From positions 62,001 to 126,000 of the forward strand of contig NZ_SSXX01000009.1 of assembly GCF_009469615.1 (NCBI RefSeq): 64,000 nucleotides of DNA, given 5' to 3'. Positions 25,348-34,381 of the stretch are shown here, piece by piece. The position numbers were made by a program, and so were the translations under genes. Under the pieces are notes generated by a model, which was given only the letters and a program-made list of their open reading frames with translations, had not been told where the DNA came from and did not search any database. This DNA comes from Dechloromonas sp. H13 (GTDB lineage: Bacteria; Pseudomonadota; Gammaproteobacteria; Burkholderiales; Rhodocyclaceae). The number at the start of each line of letters is the position of its first letter. Within the stretch, counting starts at the first letter, position 1.

Positions 25348-28059
25348 GTGCTCACGGCAGGTTTCGTCCTGTTCCTGTCGGCGGCCTACATGGGGCTGCT
25401 GTTCGCTGTCGCGCGCTTCGGCGACGCGCGGGCGGACGCCGGCAGGTCGATCATCACGGCCAACGTCTACGCCATGTCGCTGGCGGTCTACTGCACGTCG
25501 TGGACCTTCTACGGCAGTGTCGGCCGGGCGACGTCGGGCGGCCTGTCGTTCCTGACCATCTACCTCGGTCCGACGCTGATGCTGCTGTTCGTCGGCGTCA
25601 TCGTCAAGATGGTCCGCATCAGCAAGGCGCAACGGATCACTTCGATCGCCGATTTCATCGCCTCGCGCTACGGCAAGAGCCAGTTGCTGGCCGGGCTGGT
25701 CACCGTCATCGCCGTGGTCGGCGTCGTGCCCTACATCGCCCTGCAGCTGAAGGCGGTGGCGGCGAGCCTGGAAGTTCTTTTCCATACCTCGGGCGGCGGC
25801 TTCCTGCCGGGGATGATCGATTCGACCTTCATCATCGCGGCGCTGCTCGCCCTGTTCACCATCCTGTTCGGTACGCGCCATCTCGATGCCACCGAGCGCC
25901 ACGAGGGCATGGTGGCGGCCATCGCCTTCGAGTCGGTGGTCAAGCTGGCGGCCTTCCTGGCGGTCGGCGTGTTCGTCACCTACGGCATGTTCGGCGGCCT
26001 GTCGGATCTTTTCCAGCGGGCGGCGGCGCTGCCCGAGGCGGCACGCCTGCTGCAGCTCGATTCGAGCCGCGCCGGGACGTGGACCGCGCTGATCATCCTT
26101 TCCGGCCTGGCCATCATCTTCCTGCCGCGCCAGTTCCAGATCATCGTCGTCGAGAACGTCGACGAGTCGCACCTCAAGCGCGCCGTCTGGCTGTTTCCGC
26201 TCTATCTCGTGCTGATCAACATCTTCGTCCTGCCGCTGGCGCTCGGCGGCCTGCTGCATTTCTCGGGGCAGGATTTCAATCCCGACACCTTCGTGCTCAC
26301 CCTGCCGCTGGCACGCGGTGCCGAGTCGCTGGCGCTGCTTGTCTTCATCGGCGGCCTGTCGGCGGCGACCGGCATGGTCATCGTCGAGACCATCGCCCTG
26401 TCGACCATGGTCTGCAACGATCTCGTCATGCCCTGGCTGTTGCGCTCGCAGTGGCTGGGCGTCGGCGAGCGCAAGGATCTCTCCGGCCTCCTGCTCGGCA
26501 TCCGGCGGGCCGCCATCGTGCTCATCCTGCTGCTCGGCTACATCTATTTCCGGGCAGCCGGCGAAGCCTACGCGCTGGTCGGCATCGGGCTGATCTCCTT
26601 CGCCGCCGTCGCCCAGTTCGCCCCAGCCATGTTCGGCGGCATGTACTGGAAGCAGGGGACGCGGGCCGGCGCCGTGGCCGGGCTGCTCGGCGGCTTCGCG
26701 GTGTGGCTGTACACCTTGCTGCTGCCGTCGTTCGCCAAGTCGGGCTGGATCGACCGCGGCTTCGTCGACCAGGGGCTGTGGGGCATCGAGGCGCTCAGGG
26801 CGCAGGCTCTGTTCGGCCTTTCCGGGCTCGATGAAATCTCGCACAGCCTGTGGTGGAGCCTGTTCGCCAATATCGGGCTGTACGTGCTGGTATCGCTGAA
26901 TTCGCGGCCGGACGCCGTCGAGGCCGGGCAGGCCGAGCGTTTCGTCGACGTCTTCCGGCATGGTGGGCGCGATACCGAAGCCAGGCTGTGGCGCGGCAGC
27001 GCGTCGCTCGACGAACTGGTCAATCTGCTCGAACGCTTCCTCGGGCCGCCGCGGGCGCGCCAGCAGCTGGCGGCCTACGCGGTGGCGCACGGTGTCGCCG
27101 ACTGGCGGGAATTGCCGGCCGACGCCGAGTTCGTCCGCTTCGCCGAGGGGCAGCTGTCGGGTGCCATCGGCTCGGCGAGCGCCCGGGTGATGGTGGCTTC
27201 GGTCGCCCAGGAGGAGGATCTCGGGCTCGAGGAAGTGCTCGACATCCTCGACGAAGCGACCCAGGTGCGCGCCTACAGCCGGGAACTGGAAACCAAGTCG
27301 CTGGAACTCGAGGCGGCGACTGCCGAACTGCGCGCAGCCAACGAGCGGCTGCGCGAACTCGACCGCATGAAGGACGACTTCATCTCGACCGTGACCCACG
27401 AGCTGCGCACACCGCTGACGTCGATTCGCGCGCTGTCGGAAATGCTGCACGACGACCCGAAAATGGAGCTCGCCGACCGCAAGCGTTTCGTCGGCATCAT
27501 CGTCAGCGAGGCCGAGCGCCTGACGCGCCTGATCAACCAGATTCTCGACATGGCCAAGCTCGAATCCGGGCGTGCCGAATGGACGACCAGCGAGGTCGAC
27601 ATCGGCGAGGTGGCGCGCGAGACGATGGAATCGCTCGGCCAGTTGTTCCGCGAGCGCGGGGTCACGCTGGAAGGCGACATTCCGCCACAGGGGCCGGTGG
27701 TGCTGGCCGACCGCGACCGCCTGACGCAGGTCATGATCAACCTGTTGTCGAACGCGGTGAAGTTCGTTCCCGGCGAAACCGGGCTGGTCCAGGTGCGGGT
27801 GACCGCCGATGCCTACGAGGTGCGCGTCGAGGTCGCGGACAACGGCCCCGGCCTCACCGCCGAGGAATGCGTTGTCATTTTCGAGAAATTCCGCCAGGGT
27901 GGAAACACCATGACCGACAAGCCGCAGGGCACCGGGCTCGGGCTGCCGATCAGCCGGCAGATTGTCGAATACTTTGGTGGTAATCTGTGGGTTGAAAGCC
28001 GGCCGGGCGCCGGCGCAAAATTCATCTTCACCGTGCCGTTGCCGGCAACGGAAAAATAA
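25348..28059 (+). CDS. sodium:solute symporter-histidine kinase fusion (CbrA/CrbS class)
   Basis: A 903-residue sensor. Residues 1 to about 500 form a 12-13 helix SLC5-type symporter. A linker domain of the STAC type (NLLERFLGPP through EEDLGLEEVLDILDEATQVRAYS) is followed by a coiled coil. HisKA follows with the phosphoacceptor His684 in VTHELRTPLTSIRALSEML, then HATPase_c with QVMINLLSNAVKF, DNGPGL and GTGLGLPI. Known members sense acetate (CrbS) or histidine/carbon status (CbrA). Its place right after acs points to acetate. The start is GTG. The receiver encoded 17 bases downstream is the natural partner. Confidence 0.92.
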   Translation: MLTAGFVLFLSAAYMGLLFAVARFGDARADAGRSIITANVYAMSLAVYCTSWTFYGSVGRATSGGLSFLTIYLGPTLMLLFVGVIVKMVRISKAQRITSIADFIASRYGKSQLLAGLVTVIAVVGVVPYIALQLKAVAASLEVLFHTSGGGFLPGMIDSTFIIAALLALFTILFGTRHLDATERHEGMVAAIAFESVVKLAAFLAVGVFVTYGMFGGLSDLFQRAAALPEAARLLQLDSSRAGTWTALIILSGLAIIFLPRQFQIIVVENVDESHLKRAVWLFPLYLVLINIFVLPLALGGLLHFSGQDFNPDTFVLTLPLARGAESLALLVFIGGLSAATGMVIVETIALSTMVCNDLVMPWLLRSQWLGVGERKDLSGLLLGIRRAAIVLILLLGYIYFRAAGEAYALVGIGLISFAAVAQFAPAMFGGMYWKQGTRAGAVAGLLGGFAVWLYTLLLPSFAKSGWIDRGFVDQGLWGIEALRAQALFGLSGLDEISHSLWWSLFANIGLYVLVSLNSRPDAVEAGQAERFVDVFRHGGRDTEARLWRGSASLDELVNLLERFLGPPRARQQLAAYAVAHGVADWRELPADAEFVRFAEGQLSGAIGSASARVMVASVAQEEDLGLEEVLDILDEATQVRAYSRELETKSLELEAATAELRAANERLRELDRMKDDFISTVTHELRTPLTSIRALSEMLHDDPKMELADRKRFVGIIVSEAERLTRLINQILDMAKLESGRAEWTTSEVDIGEVARETMESLGQLFRERGVTLEGDIPPQGPVVLADRDRLTQVMINLLSNAVKFVPGETGLVQVRVTADAYEVRVEVADNGPGLTAEECVVIFEKFRQGGNTMTDKPQGTGLGLPISRQIVEYFGGNLWVESRPGAGAKFIFTVPLPATEK

Positions 28060-28076
28060 CAAGGGAGACTGGAAAG

Positions 28077-28445
28077 ATGGCGTACAAAATCCTCATCGTG
28101 GACGACGAACCCAATATCGTCATTTCGCTCGAATTCCTGATGAAGAAGGAAGGTTTCGAGGTCGCCGTCGCCAATGACGGCGAGGAAGCGCTGGCCAAGG
28201 CCGCCAGCTTCGCGCCCGACCTGATGCTGCTCGACGTGATGATGCCCAAGAAATCGGGTTTCGAAGTCTGCGAGGCGTTGCGCGCCGATCCGCAGCGCGC
28301 CGGCCTGCAGATCGTCATGCTGACTGCCAAGGGGCGCGACACCGAGGTCGCCAAGGGACTGGCACTGGGCGCCGATGCCTATGTCACCAAACCCTTCTCG
28401 ACCAAGGATCTGGTCGCGAAGGTCAAGGAAATGCTGGCCCGCTGA
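28077..28445 (+). CDS. stand-alone receiver-domain response regulator
   Basis: A 122-residue CheY-like protein: DDE at 9-11, phosphoacceptor Asp53 in LLDVMMPKKSG, the Thr in MLTAKG and the Lys in VTKPF. It has no output domain, so it must act through another protein or as a phosphate relay. GGGAGA precedes the ATG. It lies between the symporter-kinase and a degenerate kinase-exonuclease fusion, a possible partner. The LuxR-type output regulator known for CrbS systems is not seen nearby. Confidence 0.92.
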   Translation: MAYKILIVDDEPNIVISLEFLMKKEGFEVAVANDGEEALAKAASFAPDLMLLDVMMPKKSGFEVCEALRADPQRAGLQIVMLTAKGRDTEVAKGLALGADAYVTKPFSTKDLVAKVKEMLAR

Positions 28446-28458
28446 TCCCGCTCCCCTG

Positions 28459-28469
28459 TTGCGGTCGAC
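28459..28469 (-). repeat. copy of the iterated GTCGACCGCAA word
   Basis: On the minus strand GGGCTTTTGCGGCC leads into GTCGACCGCAA. It lies 14 bases after the stop of the receiver gene and before the kinase-exonuclease gene. Confidence 0.75.
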
Positions 28470-28497
28470 GGCCGCAAAAGCCCGAAATCCAATCCGG

Positions 28498-30666
28498 ATG
28501 GTCGCCATGAAGGCAAAACATCGTTTCATCCTCGCCGTGGTGGTGCTGGGTCTGCTGATGACCGGCCCCTTCGTCGTCACTTCCCTGCTGGTCTGGCTCG
28601 ACATGAAGGATGCCGAGCGCCAGATGCTGACCGAGCTGCTGCTTTCGCGCCTGCCGGTCGGCACGATCATGACGCTGTTCGGCTTCGTCATCGGCGTGCT
28701 GGTCCTGCACCGTCTGTTCAAGCACTACGTCGAGGGCCTGCTGCGTATGGCCGAAACCCTGCGCCTGATGCTCGGCGCCAACCGCAATTTCCGCGTGACG
28801 CCGGAAGGGCCGCCGGAAGTGCAGCAGTTGGCGCGCGCCGCCAACGATCTGGCGCAGCAGCGCGATGCGCTGATGGACGACGTCGAGACGCAGATCGCCG
28901 CCGCCAAGGCCTCGGTCGAGGAAGAGAAGAACCGCCTGGCGGCGTTGATGTCCGAACTGGCGCAGGCCGTCGTCGTCTGCAATCTCGACGGCCGGATCCT
29001 GCTCTACAACAACCGCGCCCGCCTGCAGTTCAAGGCGCTGGCCCAGGGGCCGACCTCGGTTTCCGGCGGCGCGCTGATCGGTCTCGGCCGCTCGATCTTC
29101 TCGATTCTCGAAAAGAACCAGGTGCAGCACGCCGAGGAAGTCATCCGCCAGCGCCTGGCCGGCGGCAAGGCGGCGATCGCCAATTTCATCACGACGACAC
29201 GCGGCGGCCAGCTGCTGCGCGTCCAGATGGTGCCGGTCATGGCGGCCGGGGCCGAGGGCGCCGAAGCCGCGATGACCGGCTACGTGCTGACGGTCGAGAA
29301 CATCACCCGCAGTATCGAGCAGGAAGCGCAGCGCGATCAGGTCCTGCACCTGATGACCGAGGGCAGCCGCTCCGCCATCGGCAACATCCGCGCCGCCGTC
29401 ACCAACCTGCTCGATTACCCCGACATGGAGCCCGAGCTGCGCGAGCGTTTTCTCCGCGTCATCGAGGACGAGGTCGCCAAGCGCGGCCAGAGCATCGACC
29501 AGACGATGGCCAAGTTCTCCGATTCGCTCAAGGCGCGCTGGCCGCTGGAAGACATCCTCGGCATCGACGTCATCGCCGCCGCCCAGCGCCGCATCGAGGA
29601 CAAGCTCAGGCTGCCGACCAAGACCGAGGAGCTCGACGACGCCCTGTGGGTCAAGGCCGACAGCTTCTCGCTGGTTTTCGCGCTGGTCTTTCTCGCATCC
29701 CGCCTGCAGGATCACTACGGGCCGCGCGAATTGCGCTTCCGCCTGACCTCCGAAGGCAAGCTCGCCTATCTTGACCTGATCTGGGCGGGGCCGGCGATGT
29801 CGTCGGAAACCTTCTACACCTGGGAAATGGAATCGATGCACGCCGGCGGCGAAACGACGCCGCTGACCCTGCGCGACGTCATCGACCGGCACGGCGGCGA
29901 AGTCTGGTACCAGCGCGAAAAGGCGGCGCACCGCGCCTATTTCCGCTTCGTGCTGCCGGTCGCCACGCCGGAGGTCGTGCACGACGACGAGCGCGCGCGC
30001 GGCAGCGGGCGCCCCGAGTACTACGATTTCGACCTCTTCAATTTCGCCGACAAGTCGATCGACCTCGACCGCAGGCTGAGCGATCTTACCTATACCGTGT
30101 TCGATACCGAGACCACCGGGCTGGAGCCGTCGAACGGCGATGAAATCATCCAGATCGGCGCCGCGCGCATCGTCAACAACCGGTTGCTGCGCCAGGAAAT
30201 CTTCAACCAGCTGGTCGATCCCGAGTGTCCGCTGAAGCCGGAGTCGATTCCCATCCACGGCATCAGCGAAGACATGGTGCGCGGCCAGCCGAACATCGAC
30301 ATCGTCCTGCCGGCCTTCCACGAGTTCTGCGAGGACACCGTGCTGATCGCCCACAACGCCGCCTTCGACATGCGCTTCCTGCAGCTCAAGGAGGAACGGA
30401 CCGGGGTCAGGTTCGCGCAGCCGGTGCTCGACACCCTGCTGCTTTCGGCGGTCGTCCATCCCAACCAGGAATCGCACAAGCTGGACGTCATCCTGGAGCG
30501 CCTCGGCATCCACATCGAAAGCCGCCACAACGCGCTGGAAGACGCGCTGGCGACCGCCGAAGTCTTCCTCAAGCTGGTGCCGCTGCTCGAGGAAAAGGGC
30601 ATCGTCACCGTCCGCCAGGCGCTGGAAGCTTCCGAAAAAACCTATTTCGCCCGCGTGAAATACTGA
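28498..30666 (+). CDS. membrane protein with HAMP, PAS and degenerate kinase regions fused to a DnaQ-type 3'-5' exonuclease
   Basis: A 722-residue fusion. Two membrane helices (FILAVVVLGLLMTGPFVVTSLL and MTLFGFVIGVLVLHRLF) flank a short loop and lead into a HAMP-like segment. A coiled coil and a PAS-like domain (LAQAVVVCNLDGRILLYNNRA) follow. The next region resembles HisKA/HATPase but has MTEGSRSAIGNIRAA where HELRTPL is expected and no recognisable N or G box. From about residue 530 comes a complete DEDDh exonuclease: VFDTETTG, AHNAAFDMRFL and SRHNALEDALATA. Such 'pol III epsilon' genes are known in acetate/symporter clusters, with no explained role. The start could also be ATG 28507. Confidence 0.85.
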   Translation: MVAMKAKHRFILAVVVLGLLMTGPFVVTSLLVWLDMKDAERQMLTELLLSRLPVGTIMTLFGFVIGVLVLHRLFKHYVEGLLRMAETLRLMLGANRNFRVTPEGPPEVQQLARAANDLAQQRDALMDDVETQIAAAKASVEEEKNRLAALMSELAQAVVVCNLDGRILLYNNRARLQFKALAQGPTSVSGGALIGLGRSIFSILEKNQVQHAEEVIRQRLAGGKAAIANFITTTRGGQLLRVQMVPVMAAGAEGAEAAMTGYVLTVENITRSIEQEAQRDQVLHLMTEGSRSAIGNIRAAVTNLLDYPDMEPELRERFLRVIEDEVAKRGQSIDQTMAKFSDSLKARWPLEDILGIDVIAAAQRRIEDKLRLPTKTEELDDALWVKADSFSLVFALVFLASRLQDHYGPRELRFRLTSEGKLAYLDLIWAGPAMSSETFYTWEMESMHAGGETTPLTLRDVIDRHGGEVWYQREKAAHRAYFRFVLPVATPEVVHDDERARGSGRPEYYDFDLFNFADKSIDLDRRLSDLTYTVFDTETTGLEPSNGDEIIQIGAARIVNNRLLRQEIFNQLVDPECPLKPESIPIHGISEDMVRGQPNIDIVLPAFHEFCEDTVLIAHNAAFDMRFLQLKEERTGVRFAQPVLDTLLLSAVVHPNQESHKLDVILERLGIHIESRHNALEDALATAEVFLKLVPLLEEKGIVTVRQALEASEKTYFARVKY

Positions 30667-30667
30667 C

Positions 30668-31729
30668 GTGCCCTGGTCCCTCGAAGGCGTCCTGCCCTGC
30701 CGCCGGCAGCTGGCACTGGAAAACGATCTCAACGCGCTGAGCGCGCTGGAGGAGGCGCCGCGCCTCGCCGAGCGGCTCGACGAATTCCTCGCCGATCTTG
30801 CCGCCCGCGACCTCGGCGGCCGCCTGCTGACGCGCCTGATTTCGGCCTTCAACGACCGCCTGTCGCTGCGCGTCATCGAACTGACGGCGCGTCGCCACCG
30901 CCTGCCGGCGGTGAGCTGGTGCTGGCTGGCGCTCGGCTCGGAGGGCCGGCACGAACAGACCTTCGTCAGCGATCAGGACAACGGCCTGATCTTCAGCGCC
31001 ACCGACGGCCACGAGGCCGACGCGCTGCGCGAGCTGTTCCTGCCCTTTGCACAGGACGTTAACCGGCGTCTCGCCGACTGCGGCTTCAAGCTGTGCAGCG
31101 GCGGCATCATGGCCGGCAACCCGGCGTGGTGCCTGTCGCTCGACGAGTGGCGGCAGCAGTTCGTCGAATGGGTGCGCCGCCCGGAGCCGCAGGCGCTGCT
31201 CAATGCCAGCATCTTCTTCGACCTCACGCCGCTGTACGGCGACGCCAACCTCGGCGAATCGCTGCGCAGCCTGCTCCTGGCGCTCACCGCCGAAACCCCG
31301 GCCTTCCTGCACCTGATGGCGAGCAACGCGCTGCAGGCGGCGGTGCCGCTCAATTTCCTCGGCGAGGTGGCGGGGGAGAGCGGGGCGGCCGGCGAGACGG
31401 TCGACCTGAAGAAGTTCGGCAGCCGCATCTTCGTCGACGCGGCGCGCATCTTCGCGCTGGCGGCCGGCGCGCGCGCGGTGAATAGCAGCGCCCGCCTGCA
31501 CGACGCCGGCCCGGCCAACGGCCTGCTGGCGGACGAGATCGTTGCGGTCGACGCCGCTTTTTCGCACATTTTACGGCTGCGCCTGGCCCACCAGCTCGCC
31601 GCCGGTCCCGAGGCCGGCAACGCCGTTCCGCTGGCCGGGCTGCACGACGTCGACCGGGCGATCCTCAAGGAGTCGCTCAAGCAGGCCAGGCGACTGCAGC
31701 AGCGTCTCAAGTTAAACTACGGTCTTTGA
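30668..31729 (+). CDS. DUF294-type putative nucleotidyltransferase, lacking sensory domains
   Basis: A 353-residue protein with WLALGSEGRHEQTFVSDQDNGLIF, the GS-x9-DxD pattern of GlnD-like nucleotidyltransferases. DVNRRLADCGFKLCSGGIMAGNPAWCLSLDEW and a C-terminal helical DUF294_C domain with DLKKFGSRIFVDAARIFALA follow. It is a paralogue of the C-terminal half of the next gene but lacks the cNMP and CBS domains. It begins at a GTG two bases after the preceding stop, so coupling is tight. Substrate unknown; PII-type or acetate-enzyme modification is speculation. Confidence 0.82.
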   Translation: MPWSLEGVLPCRRQLALENDLNALSALEEAPRLAERLDEFLADLAARDLGGRLLTRLISAFNDRLSLRVIELTARRHRLPAVSWCWLALGSEGRHEQTFVSDQDNGLIFSATDGHEADALRELFLPFAQDVNRRLADCGFKLCSGGIMAGNPAWCLSLDEWRQQFVEWVRRPEPQALLNASIFFDLTPLYGDANLGESLRSLLLALTAETPAFLHLMASNALQAAVPLNFLGEVAGESGAAGETVDLKKFGSRIFVDAARIFALAAGARAVNSSARLHDAGPANGLLADEIVAVDAAFSHILRLRLAHQLAAGPEAGNAVPLAGLHDVDRAILKESLKQARRLQQRLKLNYGL

Positions 31730-31745
31730 AAAAAATGAGGTTGTC

Positions 31746-33701
31746 GTGAGCACCGAACAACAGGCCATCGGCCAGGCAGAAATGGCATTGCGGCAGCAGG
31801 GCAGCCGGCGTGTCGCGGGGAGCACCCAGGGTTTCCTGAAGCTGCACGCCCCGTTCAACAAGATGGCGGCGGAAGCGCTGCAGTTCTTCGCCGACAAGGC
31901 GAAGCTGACCTTCTATGCGGCCGGCAGCGAGATCATCGGCCCCGACGCCGGCAACGTGCGCTACTTCTACCTGATCGAGAGCGGCAAGGTGCAGGCCCGC
32001 CAGGCCGGCGAAGTCACGGTGACCGAATATTCGGTCCTCAGCCTCAACCCGGGCGAGAGCTTCCCGATCGGTGCGGTGACCGCCGGGCGGCCGTCGACCA
32101 ACGTCTATACCGCCGTCGAGGACACCTTCTGCTACCAGCTGCCGGCCGAGGACTTCCTGACGCTGATGGCGACCAGCCGCGAGTTCAACCTGTTCTGCAC
32201 GCAATACATCGCCAGCCTGCTCAACCAGTCGCGCCTGCAGTTGCAGCAGCAGTTTGCCCAGCGCGCCAGCGAACAGCAGACGCTCAATTCGCCGCTGGCC
32301 GGCATCGGCTCGCGCTCGCCGGTTACCGTGGCGCCGGAAACGCCGCTGCGCACCGCGCTGGAAGGCATGTCGAAGGCGCACGTCGGCTCCCTGGTGATTG
32401 CCGGCGAGGATCGCAAGCCGGTCGGCGTGTTCACCCGCTCCGACCTGCTCGACCGCGTCGTGCTCGCCGATCTGCCGCATGACGCGCCGATCAGTGCAGC
32501 GATGTCGCCGACCCCCTTCATGCTCGAAGAGCACGCCACCGCCTACGATGCGATGTTGGCGATGGCGACCAACGGCATCCGCCACGTGCTGGTGACCGAT
32601 GCCGAGGGGCGCCTGACCGGCGTTGTTTCCGAGCGCGACCTGTTCGCCCTGCAGCGCGTCGGCCTGCGCCAGATCCGCCAGACCATCGAATCGGCCGAGA
32701 ACGTCGAGGCGCTGCAGCAATCGGCGGCCGACGTCCGCCAGCTGTCGTTCAACATGCTGGCCCAGGGCATCGGCGCCGAGCAGCTGACGCAGTTCATCTC
32801 GGCGCTCAACGATGCGCTGACCCGCCGCGTCATCCAGCTCAACCTGAACAACCACAATTTCGACGGCATCGAATGGGCGTGGCTGGCCTTCGGCTCGGAA
32901 GGGCGCGACGAACAGACCTTCAGCACCGACCAGGACAACGGCATCGTCTTCGCCGCGCCCGAGGCGGCTGCGGTCGACGGCCTGCGGCAGCGCTTTCTCG
33001 CCTTCGCCCTCGATGTCAACAAGGATCTCGACCGTTGCGGCTTCCCGCTGTGCAAGGGCAACATCATGGCCAGCAACCCGCAGTGGTGCCTGTCGCTGGA
33101 CGAATGGAAAGAGCAGTTCTCGCAGTGGATCCGCGTGCCGCAGCCCGAGGCGCTGCTCAACGCGACCATCTTCTTCGACTTCCGCGCCCTGTTCGGCAAG
33201 GCCGAGCTGGCCGACGCGATGCGCCGCCACCTACTGGTCCAGACCTCGTCCAACCCGATGTTCCTGCGTGCCATGGCGCACAATGCTCTGGATGTCGAGC
33301 CGCCGCTGGGCAAAATCCGCGACTTCCTGACCGACCTCGAACCCGACCAGCCGGGCAAGATCGACCTCAAGAAATACGGCTCGCGCATCTTCGTCGATGT
33401 CGCCCGCATCTATGCGCTGGCGACCGGCGTTCATAACACCAACTCGGTGCAGCGCCTGCGCCTGGCGTCGAAACGCCTGTCGATCCGCGACGAAGAAATC
33501 AACGCCGTCCTCGAAGGGCTGGACTTCATCCAGCTGCTGCGCCTGCGCCACCAGTACCTCGAAGGCGAGCCGGGCCGCCAGGGCGACAACCTGATCAATC
33601 CGGACAACCTGAACGAGCTCGATCGCCGCATCCTCAAGGAATCCTTCCGCCAGGCGCGCAAGATCCAGACCCGCCTCAAACTCGATTACCAGGTGCATTG
33701 A
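31746..33701 (+). CDS. cNMP-binding, CBS-pair and DUF294 nucleotidyltransferase-like protein
   Basis: A 651-residue protein: a cyclic-nucleotide-binding domain (FFADKAKLTFYAAGSEIIGPD, residues about 35-150), a CBS pair (SRSPVTVAPETPLRTALEGMSKAHVGSLVI and MSPTPFMLEEHATAYDAMLAMATNGIRHVLV), then the DUF294 nucleotidyltransferase region (WLAFGSEGRDEQTFSTDQDNGIVF) and its C-terminal helical domain. It can plausibly read adenosine nucleotides and modify a target. The start is GTG. It ends by overlapping the next ATG (TGATG). This architecture is known beside acs/actP genes, function undetermined. Confidence 0.88.
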   Translation: MSTEQQAIGQAEMALRQQGSRRVAGSTQGFLKLHAPFNKMAAEALQFFADKAKLTFYAAGSEIIGPDAGNVRYFYLIESGKVQARQAGEVTVTEYSVLSLNPGESFPIGAVTAGRPSTNVYTAVEDTFCYQLPAEDFLTLMATSREFNLFCTQYIASLLNQSRLQLQQQFAQRASEQQTLNSPLAGIGSRSPVTVAPETPLRTALEGMSKAHVGSLVIAGEDRKPVGVFTRSDLLDRVVLADLPHDAPISAAMSPTPFMLEEHATAYDAMLAMATNGIRHVLVTDAEGRLTGVVSERDLFALQRVGLRQIRQTIESAENVEALQQSAADVRQLSFNMLAQGIGAEQLTQFISALNDALTRRVIQLNLNNHNFDGIEWAWLAFGSEGRDEQTFSTDQDNGIVFAAPEAAAVDGLRQRFLAFALDVNKDLDRCGFPLCKGNIMASNPQWCLSLDEWKEQFSQWIRVPQPEALLNATIFFDFRALFGKAELADAMRRHLLVQTSSNPMFLRAMAHNALDVEPPLGKIRDFLTDLEPDQPGKIDLKKYGSRIFVDVARIYALATGVHNTNSVQRLRLASKRLSIRDEEINAVLEGLDFIQLLRLRHQYLEGEPGRQGDNLINPDNLNELDRRILKESFRQARKIQTRLKLDYQVH

Positions 33702-34372
33702 TGGTTTTCGGACTGAAGAATTTCCTGCTCAAGGGCGGCACCCGCTCACCGGCCAGCCTGCCGGAAGATGTCCGGCTGGCGCTCGAGGCCTGGCGCGCCA
33801 GCACGGCGCCGGCCCTCGACGGGCCGCATTTCCATACGCGCTACGTGGTGGTCGATGTCGCCACCTCGGGTTCGCGCGCGGCGGAAGACGAATTGCTCGG
33901 CATCTCGGCGGTCGGCGTGCAGGCCGGTTCGATCCTGCCGGCCGACGCCTTCGCGCTCGACCTTGCCGCCGATGTGGCCGCCGATGCTGCGGTCGACCGC
34001 CAGCTGATGGCCTTTTTGACCTACGCCGCCAAGGCCCCGCTGGTGACCTACCACAGCCCGTTCGTCAGCGGCTTCCTGCAGCGCGCCTACAAGGAACGCC
34101 TCGGCGTCGATTTTCAGCCGCAGTGGATCGACCTGGCCTGGCTACTGCCCTCGCTGTTCCCAGAGAAGTCGATGAAGGTCGTGGCGCTTGACGACTGGCT
34201 GGAGATGTTCGGGCTCGGTAGCAGCGGGCGGCGCGACACGATGGCCAACACGCTGGTCCTCGCGCGCCTGTTCCAGATGCTGCTGGTGCGCGCCACCGGC
34301 AAGGAAATCGCCACTGCCGGCAAGCTCGTCGAGGAATCGCAGGCCGCGACCTTTCTGCGCCGCCACCACTGA
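33701..34372 (+). CDS. DnaQ-fold exonuclease-like protein with degraded active site
   Basis: A 223-residue protein annotated by similarity as a 3'-5' exonuclease, but the DEDDh residues are mostly gone. VVVDVATSGSRAAEDEL keeps the first Asp and loses the paired acidic residue. YHSPFVSGFL replaces HN-x3-D. GRRDTMANTLVLARLF replaces H-x-A-x2-DA. The fold signature around the strands remains. A non-catalytic role is therefore likely. It overlaps the preceding stop by one base and lies directly upstream of the symporter gene, as exonuclease-like genes do in related acetate clusters. Confidence 0.72.
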   Translation: MVFGLKNFLLKGGTRSPASLPEDVRLALEAWRASTAPALDGPHFHTRYVVVDVATSGSRAAEDELLGISAVGVQAGSILPADAFALDLAADVAADAAVDRQLMAFLTYAAKAPLVTYHSPFVSGFLQRAYKERLGVDFQPQWIDLAWLLPSLFPEKSMKVVALDDWLEMFGLGSSGRRDTMANTLVLARLFQMLLVRATGKEIATAGKLVEESQAATFLRRHH

Positions 34373-34381
34373 CATGCGGCA

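Noticed and set aside
25074-26834. 586-codon plus-strand frame over the symporter-kinase
   Set aside because: It is another frame of the same DNA; its translation is Arg-rich with no motif, while the overlapping frame is a textbook symporter and kinase.
22946-30876. Very long minus-strand frames (739, 1023 and 817 codons) opposite acs, the symporter-kinase and the exonuclease fusion
   Set aside because: They mirror the reading frame of genes with strong family motifs, and their translations are His/Asp/Gln-rich low-complexity without recognisable domains.
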